Positions 25,422-33,170 of a stretch of 35,029 bases of DNA are shown piece by piece. The stretch comes from Hyphomicrobiales bacterium. GTDB taxonomy: Bacteria; Pseudomonadota; Alphaproteobacteria; Rhizobiales; Aestuariivirgaceae. The notes under the pieces are model-generated. The model had not been told where the DNA came from. It saw nothing but the letters and a program-made list of their open reading frames with translations, and did not search any database. Location: positions 1-35,029 of the forward strand of contig JAHFPK010000003.1 of NCBI GenBank assembly GCA_023266715.1. The letters run 5' to 3'. The position numbers were made by a program, and so were the translations under genes. The stretch's first letter is position 1. The number at the start of each line of letters is the position of its first letter.

Positions 25422-26014
25422 GCTGCACTCACAATCTGTTCTGCAATCCGCAAATCCTCTGGCGTATTCACATTGAAGAAAGGATCATGGGGCTCAACTG
25501 GCCATTCCACCTTTTGCGCCGATACTCGGGCAGCCCAATCCTTGACGCGGAACAAATTATCCTTTGCAATGGCGCGCTCAAGATCATCCAGCAGTTCCAT
25601 TTTCCATGCCCCGACGATGTAGTGTTCCTGTCCGCCTGAAGAGGCAATCACGGCACCTCCTGAAGGGATTTTTTCCATAAGTCCAACCACAAGGTCAGGA
25701 GGCAGGAATGGGGTGTCGGAGGGAACTGTCACCAGCACATCCGCCTTGGCACCCCTCGCAAAAGTAAGAGTGGCATGAAGGCCGGCAAGCGGCGTGGTCA
25801 GTCGCGTCAAGACGTCAGGCACAATCTTCAAATCAAATCTCGCAAATCGCCTGAGATCGCCATTGGCGTTGATGACAAGCTGATCAACTTGCGGTTCAAG
25901 GTGTTCAATCACGTGGGTGACAACAGATTTTCCATTCAATTCGAGAAAGGCTTTTTCGCGGCCCCCCATGCGATGGGAATGTCCGCCCGCAATGATGGCG
26001 CCAATGATTTTCAT
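25418..26014 (-). CDS. mobA: Molybdenum cofactor guanylyltransferase
   Basis: A 198-residue nucleotidyltransferase that transfers GMP from GTP to molybdopterin. The N-terminal GTP-binding loop is GAIIAGGHSHRMGGREKAFLEL. A metal-binding Asp region follows in VLVTVPSDTPFLPPDLV, and NVNTPEDLRIAE near the C-terminus is typical of MobA. ATG 26014 was chosen because it makes an ATGA overlap with the MOSC gene stop and places the GTP loop at the N-terminus. A longer frame to 26053 would add a non-conserved stretch inside the MOSC gene. Confidence 0.94.
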   Translation of the reverse strand: MKIIGAIIAGGHSHRMGGREKAFLELNGKSVVTHVIEHLEPQVDQLVINANGDLRRFARFDLKIVPDVLTRLTTPLAGLHATLTFARGAKADVLVTVPSDTPFLPPDLVVGLMEKIPSGGAVIASSGGQEHYIVGAWKMELLDDLERAIAKDNLFRVKDWAARVSAQKVEWPVEPHDPFFNVNTPEDLRIAEQIVSAA

Positions 26015-26601
26015 GAACCCATGTGGGCATAGAGCCGCTGCTGCGGCACCCACAGAACTATTTCATCACCCGCAGTGATAACACCTTCGCGCTCAACCCA
26101 GGCTGTCAGGCCGCGCTTATGGATGGCAGAAACCACAAGCCCTGCATTTGGCTCAGGATGGTGTTGTGCAACCACGTCAGCCACTTGGCGGCAGGGGAAA
26201 TTTTCCATATCAATCACAATGGTCGCACCCGATGAAAACTGCATGCGGGTGGAAGGCGTCAGCATCGTCAGATCAGGAATTCCAGCAGTCACAACATTTG
26301 CCCCCAGCCACTCCGCTTTCATTTCAGGAATTCCCATAAGGCTGGCAATTTCGGCAAGCTCTTCCTCGGAAACAATTGTCAGCTGCCTGACATTGCGAAT
26401 ATCCGTATCCCGTGGATACTGCTTGATGGTGCGCACATCCGATTTCCGCGTCAGCCCTCCATGAAAATCGCTCTTGATGCCTGAAAACAGCAGCTCAAGG
26501 CGGGTCACTTCCGCTTTTTCCAAGCTCTTCTCACGATCGGCGCTGAGAAGCAGTTTTTTGGCCCGGCCCACGAATGGCGCTTTCGACAAAGGGTGTGGCA
26601 A
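26011..26601 (-). CDS. MOSC-domain protein
   Basis: A 196-residue MOSC-domain protein. MOSC folds (the C-terminal domain of Moco sulfurase and YuaD/YiiM-like proteins) are linked to sulfur or N-hydroxylated-compound chemistry with molybdopterin. Visible features are LELLFSGIKSDFHGGLTRKSD, IRNVRQLTIVSEEELAEIA, WLGANVVTAGI and the conserved Cys in DMENFPCRQVADV. TTG 26601 has GGGAG 6 bp upstream. A TTG at 26637 is possible, but it would leave only 5 bp before the divergent tusA-like ATG. It overlaps mobA, so the protein probably serves molybdoenzymes. Exact activity is unknown. Confidence 0.86.
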   Translation of the reverse strand: MPHPLSKAPFVGRAKKLLLSADREKSLEKAEVTRLELLFSGIKSDFHGGLTRKSDVRTIKQYPRDTDIRNVRQLTIVSEEELAEIASLMGIPEMKAEWLGANVVTAGIPDLTMLTPSTRMQFSSGATIVIDMENFPCRQVADVVAQHHPEPNAGLVVSAIHKRGLTAWVEREGVITAGDEIVLWVPQQRLYAHMGS

Positions 26602-26642
26602 GGGTGGCTCCCATTCCTGTGATTTAGGCCTATACAATAACC

Positions 26643-26879
26643 ATGTCCGACGTTAATTTCGAAGAGCTCATTGACCTTACGGGGCTTCTCTGCCCCTTGC
26701 CAGTGTTGAAAGCGCGAAAGCGCCTGGAGTCCATGCAATCCGGCCATGTCCTGAAGGTGCTTGCCACTGACCCCATGTCGGCCATAGACATGTCGCACTT
26801 CTGCAATGAGCAGGGCCATGTCCTTCTCAGCAACACCAAAAATGGCGATCTGTTCACCTTCAGGATCAAACGCAAATGA
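26643..26879 (+). CDS. tusA: TusA/SirA-family sulfur carrier protein
   Basis: A 78-residue TusA-fold protein. The diagnostic motif is LTGLLCPLPVLKARKRL, with the sulfur-accepting C17 in CPLP. VLATDPMSAIDMSHFCNEQGH and a C-terminal FTFRIKRK complete the fold. TusA relays persulfide sulfur in tRNA thiolation and can affect molybdopterin sulfur supply. It lies 41 bp from the divergent MOSC-mobAB unit and overlaps the downstream dimethylargininase-like gene by 4 bp. The symbol is by family; orthology to E. coli TusA is not certain. Confidence 0.88.
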   Translation: MSDVNFEELIDLTGLLCPLPVLKARKRLESMQSGHVLKVLATDPMSAIDMSHFCNEQGHVLLSNTKNGDLFTFRIKRK

Positions 26880-27754
26880 CCTATGATTTCGGCAGTTTCA
26901 ACAATTGGGGTAGCCTTAAAAAAGTGGCTCTGCGCACCCCCGATGTTGCCTTTCACAGCGACGCCCGAATTGATGCCGAATGGGAAAAGCTCAACTATCA
27001 TTCAAGGCCCGACCTCGCTTCCGCAAAACAGGAATTTACCCAAGTCGAGGCAATCCTCGGCAAGACCGGTGCCGACGTGATCAGGCTGCCCGAAGGCGAA
27101 GGCCTAACCCTCGATTCCCTTTACACCCATGACGCCCTGGTCGTCACACCCCGCGGCCTCGTTCGCCCCCATATGGGCAAGCCCGCCCGCCGCCTTGAAC
27201 CTAGGATCAACGGCGCCCATCTCGAAACTCTGGGATTTCCTGTTATTGGCGAAATTACCGCACCCGGCCTCCTTGAAGGTGGCGATCTCATCTGGATTGA
27301 CCGTCACACGCTGCTCGCCGGCAACGGCTACCGCACCAATCAGGAGGGCATCCGACAGCTTTCAAAGCTCTCCGGCTCCGATGTGGAAATTCTTGCTTTC
27401 GACATGCCCCACTACAAGGGCAAATCCGATGTCTTTCATCTCATGTCCTGCTTCAGCCCGCTTGATGCCGATTTGGCCGTTGTCTATCTGCCTCTCATGG
27501 CGGCACGGCTGGTCGAGTTTCTGGAATCGCGCGGCATCACGTTTGTTCATGTGCCCGACGATGAGTTTGAGACGATGGGCTGCAATGTGCTGGCCCTAGG
27601 TCCTCGTCACGCCATGATGGTGGAAGGAAATCCCGAAACCGAAAGACGCATGCGCGCCGCCGGCGTGAATGTCGAAGTGATCAAGGGCTATGACATTTGC
27701 CGCAAAGGCGAGGGCGGCCCTACCTGCATGACAAGACCATTGGTTAGGGCTTGA
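26876..27754 (+). CDS. Dimethylargininase-like amidinotransferase-fold hydrolase
   Basis: A 292-residue pentein-fold enzyme of the DDAH/arginine-deiminase superfamily. Such enzymes hydrolyse N-omega-methylated arginines to citrulline and methylamines, or related guanidines. The family substrate loop GLLEGGDLIWID (E134-G-G-D137) is clear. The catalytic His is H188 in KSDVFHLMSCFSPLD, and the nucleophile is C284 in GGPTCMTRP near the C-terminus. It is coupled to the tusA-like gene (ATGA overlap at 26876-26879). Its 3' end overlaps the convergent ArsC/Spx gene by 11 bp. The substrate is not proven; arginine deiminase-related hydrolysis of another guanidine is an alternative. Confidence 0.88.
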   Translation: MTYDFGSFNNWGSLKKVALRTPDVAFHSDARIDAEWEKLNYHSRPDLASAKQEFTQVEAILGKTGADVIRLPEGEGLTLDSLYTHDALVVTPRGLVRPHMGKPARRLEPRINGAHLETLGFPVIGEITAPGLLEGGDLIWIDRHTLLAGNGYRTNQEGIRQLSKLSGSDVEILAFDMPHYKGKSDVFHLMSCFSPLDADLAVVYLPLMAARLVEFLESRGITFVHVPDDEFETMGCNVLALGPRHAMMVEGNPETERRMRAAGVNVEVIKGYDICRKGEGGPTCMTRPLVRA

Positions 27755-28097
27755 GCTGCGAGCGGACTTTTTCTGAAAATCCAACCGTCACTGACCCATC
27801 GGCATGTTCAATCAATGGGCGGCGGATGAGCGAAAGATAGCGCAGTGCGAGTGCAATGGCTTTCTTTTCGGTAAGATTTGCTGTGTCTGCCGGTGACAGA
27901 CCACGCCAGGTATAACCAGCACGATTGATCATTTTCTCCCAGCCGCCCAGCGCGCTGGACCATTTGGAAACCTGCGTGGAATTTAAGGGAGACTCTTTCA
28001 CATCAGTGAAATGATGACTGATATTATAGTCATCAAACCATGCGATGGCCTTGAGGCAGGTTGAACACTTGTTTAGCCCAAAAACCTTGAGTTTCAC
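27744..28097 (-). CDS. ArsC/Spx-family reductase-like protein
   Basis: A 117-residue thioredoxin-fold protein of the ArsC/Spx/YffB family. The N-terminal CxxC lies in LNKCSTCLKAIAWFDDY (about residues 9-12). HHFTDVKESPLNSTQV and the C-terminal RPLIEHADGSVTVGFSE match the family, where R-P-L-I/V is typical. Members include glutaredoxin-dependent arsenate reductases and RNA polymerase-binding Spx. This one lacks ars neighbours, so a general redox or YffB-like role is as likely as arsenate reduction. It is last in the operon after cobW, 3 bp downstream. Confidence 0.86.
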   Translation of the reverse strand: MKLKVFGLNKCSTCLKAIAWFDDYNISHHFTDVKESPLNSTQVSKWSSALGGWEKMINRAGYTWRGLSPADTANLTEKKAIALALRYLSLIRRPLIEHADGSVTVGFSEKVRSQLKP

Positions 28098-28100
28098 GAC

Positions 28101-29198
28101 TCACCTATTGAGAGAAAGCGTCTTGTCGGTAAAGGCCCCGGCCCCACCGGTAAGCTGATCGGTGAAAGCCTTGAACAGGCCTTCGATCATGGCTTTTTCA
28201 ATGTCTTTCACGATGAACACCATGCGCGTGGTTTCATCTCCATCGGGCCAGTTGGGCAGACGCACCGGGGGATGGAAAACATGTTGCACCCCATGCAACA
28301 CGATGGGTCTTGCGGGTTCATCGGTCATTTTCACGATGGCCTTCATGCGCAGCATGTTGGCGCCATGATAGGATTTCAAAAGCTCCATGAAGAGTTCAAG
28401 CCCAGCAGGACTGATAGGCTGCGTCTCGGTAAAACTGAATGAGCGGATATGCGCGTCATGGCGTGACACATTATGATGGTGGTGATGATGGCGGTGACGC
28501 TTTCCGGCAGTCTCATAGGCCTCGGCAGCCAGCCACTTCCGCACATCGACAGTTTTCTTTTCCGGATCGAACAGGCCCATGTTGAAAAGCCGTGGCGCGG
28601 TCGCCTCATTGCGGTGCGTTGTGAGCAGCCGTGCCGCCGGATTGAGCTTCCGCAAGCGCGCGATGATTTCGAACAGCATATCCTCGCCCTCCCGGCCGGA
28701 GAGAAGATCGACTTTTGTCAGGACGATGCGATCAGCGACAGATACCTGCTTGACGGCTTCCGCGTGGGCATTGAGCGTTGCCCAGCCATTGAAAGCATCA
28801 ACAACCGTCACCACACCTTCCAAACGGCAGTGTTCAAGGAGTGCCGGCTCGCTCATCACCGAATGCAGAACGGGTGCCGGATCTGCAAGGCCCGTCGTTT
28901 CGATAACGATGCGGTCAAAGGCTTTTATCTCACCCCGGTCGCGCTTGTCCAGCAGATCGTTCATCGTGTCAATGAGGTCGCCCCGGATGGTGCAGCACAG
29001 GCAACCCGAGGCTAGCTCGATGATGTTTTCGTCGGATTTTTCGACCAGCAAGTGATCCAGCGGAACATCGCCAAACTCATTGATGATGACGGCCGCGTTG
29101 GACAGCATCTCGTCTTTCAGGAGCGAATTGAGCAGCGAGGTTTTACCCGCACCGAGGAATCCTGTGAGCACCGCGACAGGGATTGGAAAGTCTTTCAT
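28101..29198 (-). CDS. CobW/G3E-family GTPase (metallochaperone-like)
   Basis: A 365-residue GTPase of the COG0523/CobW family, which insert or deliver metals (cobalt, zinc, iron). The P-loop is GFLGAGKTS (residues 13-21). The metal-binding CxCC is in SGCLCCTIRGD (C66, C68, C69), and the G4-like motif is TKVD (161-164). A C-terminal CobW_C domain (about 250-350) follows a histidine-rich linker with eight His in ten residues near 235-242. The CxCC binds the metal in characterised members; the His tract probably buffers it. It overlaps the upstream DMT gene in ATGA fashion. The metal (Zn or Co) cannot be read directly; no cobalamin genes are adjacent, though nrdJ in this genome needs B12. Confidence 0.92.
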   Translation of the reverse strand: MKDFPIPVAVLTGFLGAGKTSLLNSLLKDEMLSNAAVIINEFGDVPLDHLLVEKSDENIIELASGCLCCTIRGDLIDTMNDLLDKRDRGEIKAFDRIVIETTGLADPAPVLHSVMSEPALLEHCRLEGVVTVVDAFNGWATLNAHAEAVKQVSVADRIVLTKVDLLSGREGEDMLFEIIARLRKLNPAARLLTTHRNEATAPRLFNMGLFDPEKKTVDVRKWLAAEAYETAGKRHRHHHHHHNVSRHDAHIRSFSFTETQPISPAGLELFMELLKSYHGANMLRMKAIVKMTDEPARPIVLHGVQHVFHPPVRLPNWPDGDETTRMVFIVKDIEKAMIEGLFKAFTDQLTGGAGAFTDKTLSLNR

Positions 29199-30086
29199 GC
29201 CCTAGTTTCCCGGCTTCCCAACAGGCTTGATACAACAAGAGCGGCAAGAACAATGCCGCCTCCGGCATATTGGTTAAAAGTCAGGCGTTCTCCAAACAAC
29301 AGGCCAGCACAGATTGTGGTGACAATGGGTTCCAAATTGTAAAATGGCGCAACGGTTGATGCCGGCGCAAAACGCAAAGAAGACATTTGCAGCATATAGG
29401 CCGCAACGTAGACGGCGGCCACACCGAAGAGGAAATAGAGCCCCCCTGCCGCGCCAGCGCCACCAGGCATCATTTGCAACGCTCCCTCACCAAAATAAAG
29501 CGCAACCAGCAGGGTCGCAGGCCATATTGCCATATGTACCAGACTTCCGAACACGGCAGGGGTGAGATAGCGCGAAATGGAACGTCCGGTAAAAAAACTG
29601 CACCACGCCGCCAAGGGCTGCAACTGTCGCAAGCCCAATGCCGCGAATATCGAGAATGCCAAAACTTGGGCCTATGGCAACCACCAGTCCGGCAAAGGCA
29701 AAAATCGCAATGACGATCCGCCAAAATCCGGGGAATTGCCCTTCAACTAAGGGAGACGCAAGCATGATGAGAACCGGGAAGGTGAAAAAGATAATGACCG
29801 CAAGGCCTATGGGAATGAATTGGACGGATGCCAGATAGGCCACCGAAATCACCAGGGTTGCAAAGGCCTGCCCGGCGAAAGCGCCCCAGGCTGCGCGGGG
29901 AATTCTAAAATTTTCGCCCTGCGCTACAGCGACGAGTGCAAATGCAATGACTGAGGTCCTGAAGAAAGTGGCCTCAACGGGAGGAATTCCATTTTCAAAA
30001 GCCCCCCGGACAAAATTTGGAACCAGGCCATAGATGCTTGCGGCCGCCAAGGCGCAACCAATTCCAAGCCTGACCCGACTGATCAT
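29195..30086 (-). pseudogene. EamA/DMT transporter with a one-base frameshift
   Basis: Two overlapping frames together make one complete EamA transporter. The first frame (from ATG 30086) gives ISRVRLGIGCALAAASIYGL through GLATVAALGGVVQFF. The second continues with TGRSISRYLTPAVFGSLVH to the stop at 29195, where it overlaps cobW. The frames join at a run of seven T (minus strand, 29591-29597). Removing one T gives 297 codons, 296 residues, the usual DMT length, with both halves well conserved. As given, translation stops after about 199 residues at 29487. The cause may be a sequencing or assembly error, a real recent mutation, or polymerase slippage restoring the frame. Confidence 0.8.
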
Positions 30087-30097
30087 TCCTTCCAAAC

Positions 30098-31384
30098 TCA
30101 GTGGGCCGTTTTCTTGGTAATTTTCTTATTGTCTATTTTTTGCGCATCAGATCCTTGCGCCACCGGAGCTTGCGCCTTGGCTTTGGGCTCAGGCTCCTTT
30201 GACAAGACTGCAATCTGCGCAAAGGCTTCAGGTGCCATTACATCGCATGTCGCGTTTTGCGAACGGTAGTCATTGCACAGCGCCTGGCTCGTGGATTGAT
30301 CGATATTCCAGAGCATCGCCGCAAAACCAAGTTTGTTTGGCATGCGGACAACGCCAACCTTGCCTGGCGCATCCATGCCTGTTGGGTTGATCAGCCTTCC
30401 GCGAAGCGCCATGTCGGCTTTTTGCAGGGTTTCATAATTTCCAAAAGAGATGCCCCATCCGGCGAGGTCCTTGGCGCGAACCACATTTACGGGCGGCTTC
30501 TTCTTGCACACCGTGCCTGTCATGTCGGCAGGCACAATTTCCCCCAATGCGACGTCAGAAATTTGCGCCAAACGGGGACGGTTCGGCAACGATCCCAACG
30601 CAAAACCATCTGCTAAAAGCGTCCGTGCAATTTCTGCCCGGCTTCCCGAATTGGGGGCGCCGAGAACGACAGCGATCAGTTTGCGCCCGCCGCGTGTGGC
30701 CGAGGCCACAAGATTAAATCCTGAATTGCACACAAAGCCCGTCTTCATTCCGTCAGCTTCCGGCATCGTTCGGATCAGGCTATTGCGATTTAATAATTTG
30801 CGCTTGCCAATCGCCACGTGCTGCTGGGAGAAGTAGTGGCTGTTCTCCGGAAATTCCGAGATGATGACAGCAGCCAAGGCACCGATATCACGCGCCGATG
30901 TAAGTTGGCGCGGATCAAAAAGCCCATTGGGATTCACAAAATGCGTGGCATTCAATCCCAGCTTCTGCGCCGTGGCATTCATCTCCTGGACAAAATTGAA
31001 GACGGTTCCATTTGCGGCTTCGGCAAGCACATAGGCCATGTCGTTGGCGGAATAGACAAGAAGGGTCTGCAAGGCCAGGTCAACCGTGATAGTACCGCCA
31101 GCCCTAATGCCGACTTTGCTTGGCTCCTGCGAGGCTGCCAGGGGCGACACCAGGATTTTCTGGTCGAGACGCAAGGTGCCCGCTTTCAATTTCTTGAAAA
31201 CAATATAGGCGGTCATCAGCTTCGTCAGGGAAGCTGGATACCAGGGTTCACCCGCACGCTCATGGGAAATAACCTCGCCTGTTGCCGCATCAAACAGGAT
31301 GGAAGGTCCGGCATTGGCGGCAGGTGCAATTAAGAGGCCTAAAAGCCCCAACATAAGCAACGGTTTTCGAATATGCGCCGCCAA
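30098..31384 (-). CDS. D-alanyl-D-alanine carboxypeptidase (penicillin-binding protein)
   Basis: A 428-residue periplasmic serine DD-peptidase of the S11/PBP5 family that trims pentapeptide stems of peptidoglycan. It has a signal peptide (MAAHIRKPLLMLGLLGLL to about ANAG), then the motifs S52-L-T-K55 in ASLTKLM, S112-A-N114 in YSANDMAYVL, and K214-T-G216 in DGMKTGFVCN. A longer tail of about 200 residues with Pro, Lys and Ala repeats ends in TKKTAH. No SPOR domain is visible. TTG 31384 has GGGA about 8 bp upstream and gives a proper signal peptide. It heads the operon with the DMT, cobW and arsC-like genes. Confidence 0.93.
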   Translation of the reverse strand: MAAHIRKPLLMLGLLGLLIAPAANAGPSILFDAATGEVISHERAGEPWYPASLTKLMTAYIVFKKLKAGTLRLDQKILVSPLAASQEPSKVGIRAGGTITVDLALQTLLVYSANDMAYVLAEAANGTVFNFVQEMNATAQKLGLNATHFVNPNGLFDPRQLTSARDIGALAAVIISEFPENSHYFSQQHVAIGKRKLLNRNSLIRTMPEADGMKTGFVCNSGFNLVASATRGGRKLIAVVLGAPNSGSRAEIARTLLADGFALGSLPNRPRLAQISDVALGEIVPADMTGTVCKKKPPVNVVRAKDLAGWGISFGNYETLQKADMALRGRLINPTGMDAPGKVGVVRMPNKLGFAAMLWNIDQSTSQALCNDYRSQNATCDVMAPEAFAQIAVLSKEPEPKAKAQAPVAQGSDAQKIDNKKITKKTAH

Positions 31385-31495
31385 GTTATGTTCCCTGCCT
31401 GCCTACCACGATTATCGCCTCGGAGTTCGGTGCAAACCGATCACTGCCAACCCACCATTAACACCCGGAATGCGATAAAAGTGCGGCCACAGTTC

Positions 31496-31579
31496 TGGTG
31501 CCCTTGGAGGGACTTGAACCCCCACCTCTTTCGAGAGCGGATTTTGAGTCCGCCGCGTCTACCATTCCACCACAAGGGC
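31496..31579 (-). tRNA. tRNA-Leu (anticodon CAA)
   Basis: On the minus strand a full cloverleaf is visible. The 5' arm GCCCTTG pairs with CAAGGGC (31500-31506), then a discriminator A and an encoded CCA follow. The anticodon stem GCGGA/TCCGC encloses CTCAAAA with anticodon CAA (31544-31546), reading UUG. A long variable arm, as in class II tRNAs, and GGTTCAAGTCC in the T arm are present. Confidence 0.95.
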
Positions 31580-31648
31580 ATGCCAGCGCATTCCTCTAAA
31601 GCTTCGAGGCTTGCGCCGTCAACCGGAAAGGCGCTTAAACCAAAAATC

Positions 31649-32068
31649 ATGATCCGAATCTCGAATTCCATATGCATCGATGAGCGTGATATCTCCTTGT
31701 CCTTCATTCGCGCTTCTGGCCCCGGTGGACAGAATGTGAACAAGGTTTCCACTGCAGTGGAACTGCGCTTTGACGTGGCCAAGGCCGTGCTGCCCCACGA
31801 GTTGAAGCGCCGGTTGGAGACCATCGCGGGACGGCAGTTGTCCCAAGACGGGATTCTTATTGTTACCTCGCAGGAGCATCGCTCCCAGGACCGCAACCGT
31901 GCCACCGCTCTCGAAAAATTGATAGAACTCTTGCGCAGGGCTTCGGTTCGACCAAAAAGACGCATTGCAACCAAACCCACGAGGGCTTCAAAGACACGGC
32001 GTCTCGATTCAAAATCAAAACGCTCGACGACAAAGAATTTGAGACGCAGCAAACCATCTTTTGATTAA
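31649..32068 (+). CDS. arfB: Peptidyl-tRNA hydrolase ArfB (release-factor-like)
   Basis: A 139-residue ribosome-rescue factor of the ArfB/YaeJ family. It releases peptides from stalled ribosomes with an empty A site. The catalytic motif is SGPGGQNVNKVST, with GGQ at residues 26-28. The C-terminal third is strongly basic and extended (RPKRRIATKPTRASKTRRLD and KSKRSTTKNLRR), as needed to enter the empty mRNA channel. ATG 31649 fits the family start; a longer frame would run through the tRNA. It is next to a tRNA gene and leads a forward group with the YqaA-like and dsbB genes. Confidence 0.92.
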   Translation: MIRISNSICIDERDISLSFIRASGPGGQNVNKVSTAVELRFDVAKAVLPHELKRRLETIAGRQLSQDGILIVTSQEHRSQDRNRATALEKLIELLRRASVRPKRRIATKPTRASKTRRLDSKSKRSTTKNLRRSKPSFD

Positions 32069-32079
32069 GCAGTTCAGCC

Positions 32080-32691
32080 ATGCTCCGCCGACTTTACGAT
32101 TGGACCATTTCGCTCGCAGCACGAAAAACTGCTGAAATCTGGCTCGCCGTTATCGCATTTATTGAAAGCTCGATTTTCCTCGTGCCCGCCGATGTGCTCT
32201 TCCTGCCCATGGCGCTGGCGCGGCCCGAACGCGCCTACCGCCTTGCCCTTGTCGCAACCGCCGCGTCCGTGTTAGGTGGCATTGCCGGATATTTTCTGGG
32301 CTACTTCGCTTACGAAACCGTAGCCCAACCAATCTTGAATTTTTACGGCAAGCTTGCCGCATTTGAGTCGCTGCGGGCCTGCACCGATGAAAATACCATT
32401 GCCTTGCTTCTGGTGACTTCGGGTCTGGCCCATCTTCCTCCCATCAAGGTCGTGACAATTCTTGCCGGCGTTGCTCATGCAAGCTTTTTCATTTTTGTTG
32501 CTTCCTGCATCCTGGCCCGCGGCGCACGGTTTTTTGCCCTGGCCTGGGCCTTAAAAAAATATGGCGAGCCCATCCGGACATTTATCGAAAAGCGCTTGAG
32601 CCTTATTGCCACAATTGCAGCAGCGGCCCTCATTGGCCTTTATTTCATGTTTAAATATTTCAGCGCATCAGGATTTGGAACAACATGCTAG
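32080..32691 (+). CDS. YqaA-family (DedA-like) membrane protein
   Basis: A 203-residue inner-membrane protein of the YqaA/VTT (SNARE-associated) family. Four to five hydrophobic helices are apparent, with the family features FIESSIFLVPADVLFLPMALARPERAYRLA near the N-terminus, GGIAGYFLGYFAYETVAQPIL, and GLAHLPPIKVVTILAGVAHASFFIFVASCILARGARF. DedA-like proteins affect lipid scramblase-type and membrane homeostasis functions in other bacteria; the role here is unknown. The start lies 11 bp after arfB. The stop overlaps dsbB by 7 bp. Confidence 0.88.
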   Translation: MLRRLYDWTISLAARKTAEIWLAVIAFIESSIFLVPADVLFLPMALARPERAYRLALVATAASVLGGIAGYFLGYFAYETVAQPILNFYGKLAAFESLRACTDENTIALLLVTSGLAHLPPIKVVTILAGVAHASFFIFVASCILARGARFFALAWALKKYGEPIRTFIEKRLSLIATIAAAALIGLYFMFKYFSASGFGTTC

Positions 32692-33170
32692 AAAAACTGA
32701 ACCCGCAAAAAGCAGCACTTGTCGTTCTTGTGGTTGCCTTCGCAACCATCGCGGGCGCGTGGATTTTTCAGTTCGCAGGCTATGACCCCTGCCATCTCTG
32801 CCTTTTGCAGCGCTGGGCCTATTACTTTGCGGTTCCTTTTTCCCTGCTGCTGTCAGTCAGCGCAGGAGCCAATCCCAAGGGAGCCCGGCGCGGACTTTAC
32901 CTTCTCGCAGTTGTCATGCTCGGCAGTGCCATTTTTGGTGCCTATCATGCCGGCGTCGAATGGAGGTGGTGGCAGGGACCCGATACCTGCAGTGGGGACA
33001 TCTCGGGCGGGCTTCCCGATCTCACTAAAAAAGTCGTTGCCTGCAACGAGGCGGCAATCCGCATTTTTGGGCTTTCGCTTGCAGGATGGAATGCGGTGAT
33101 CTCACTGGCACTGGCCGGCGTTGCCTTGGCAGGCGCCCGCCATCAAGGATCAAGTTCCGTATCCCAATAG
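32685..33170 (+). CDS. dsbB: Disulfide bond formation protein DsbB
   Basis: A 161-residue inner-membrane quinone oxidoreductase that reoxidises DsbA. Four hydrophobic helices are apparent. The first periplasmic loop holds C36-x-x-C39 in YDPCHLCLLQRW, with the quinone-region R43 after it. The second pair is C102 and C120 in TCSGDISGGLP...VVACN. Its size (about 160 residues) matches DsbB. A partner dsbA is not in the window. It overlaps the HNH gene by 28 bp at the 3' end (convergent). Confidence 0.93.
   Translation: MLEKLNPQKAALVVLVVAFATIAGAWIFQFAGYDPCHLCLLQRWAYYFAVPFSLLLSVSAGANPKGARRGLYLLAVVMLGSAIFGAYHAGVEWRWWQGPDTCSGDISGGLPDLTKKVVACNEAAIRIFGLSLAGWNAVISLALAGVALAGARHQGSSSVSQ

Noticed and set aside
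31373..31648. Extended arfB start upstream through the tRNA-Leu
   Set aside because: The extra 92 codons overlap the tRNA on the other strand and are not ArfB-like; the normal family start is ATG 31649.
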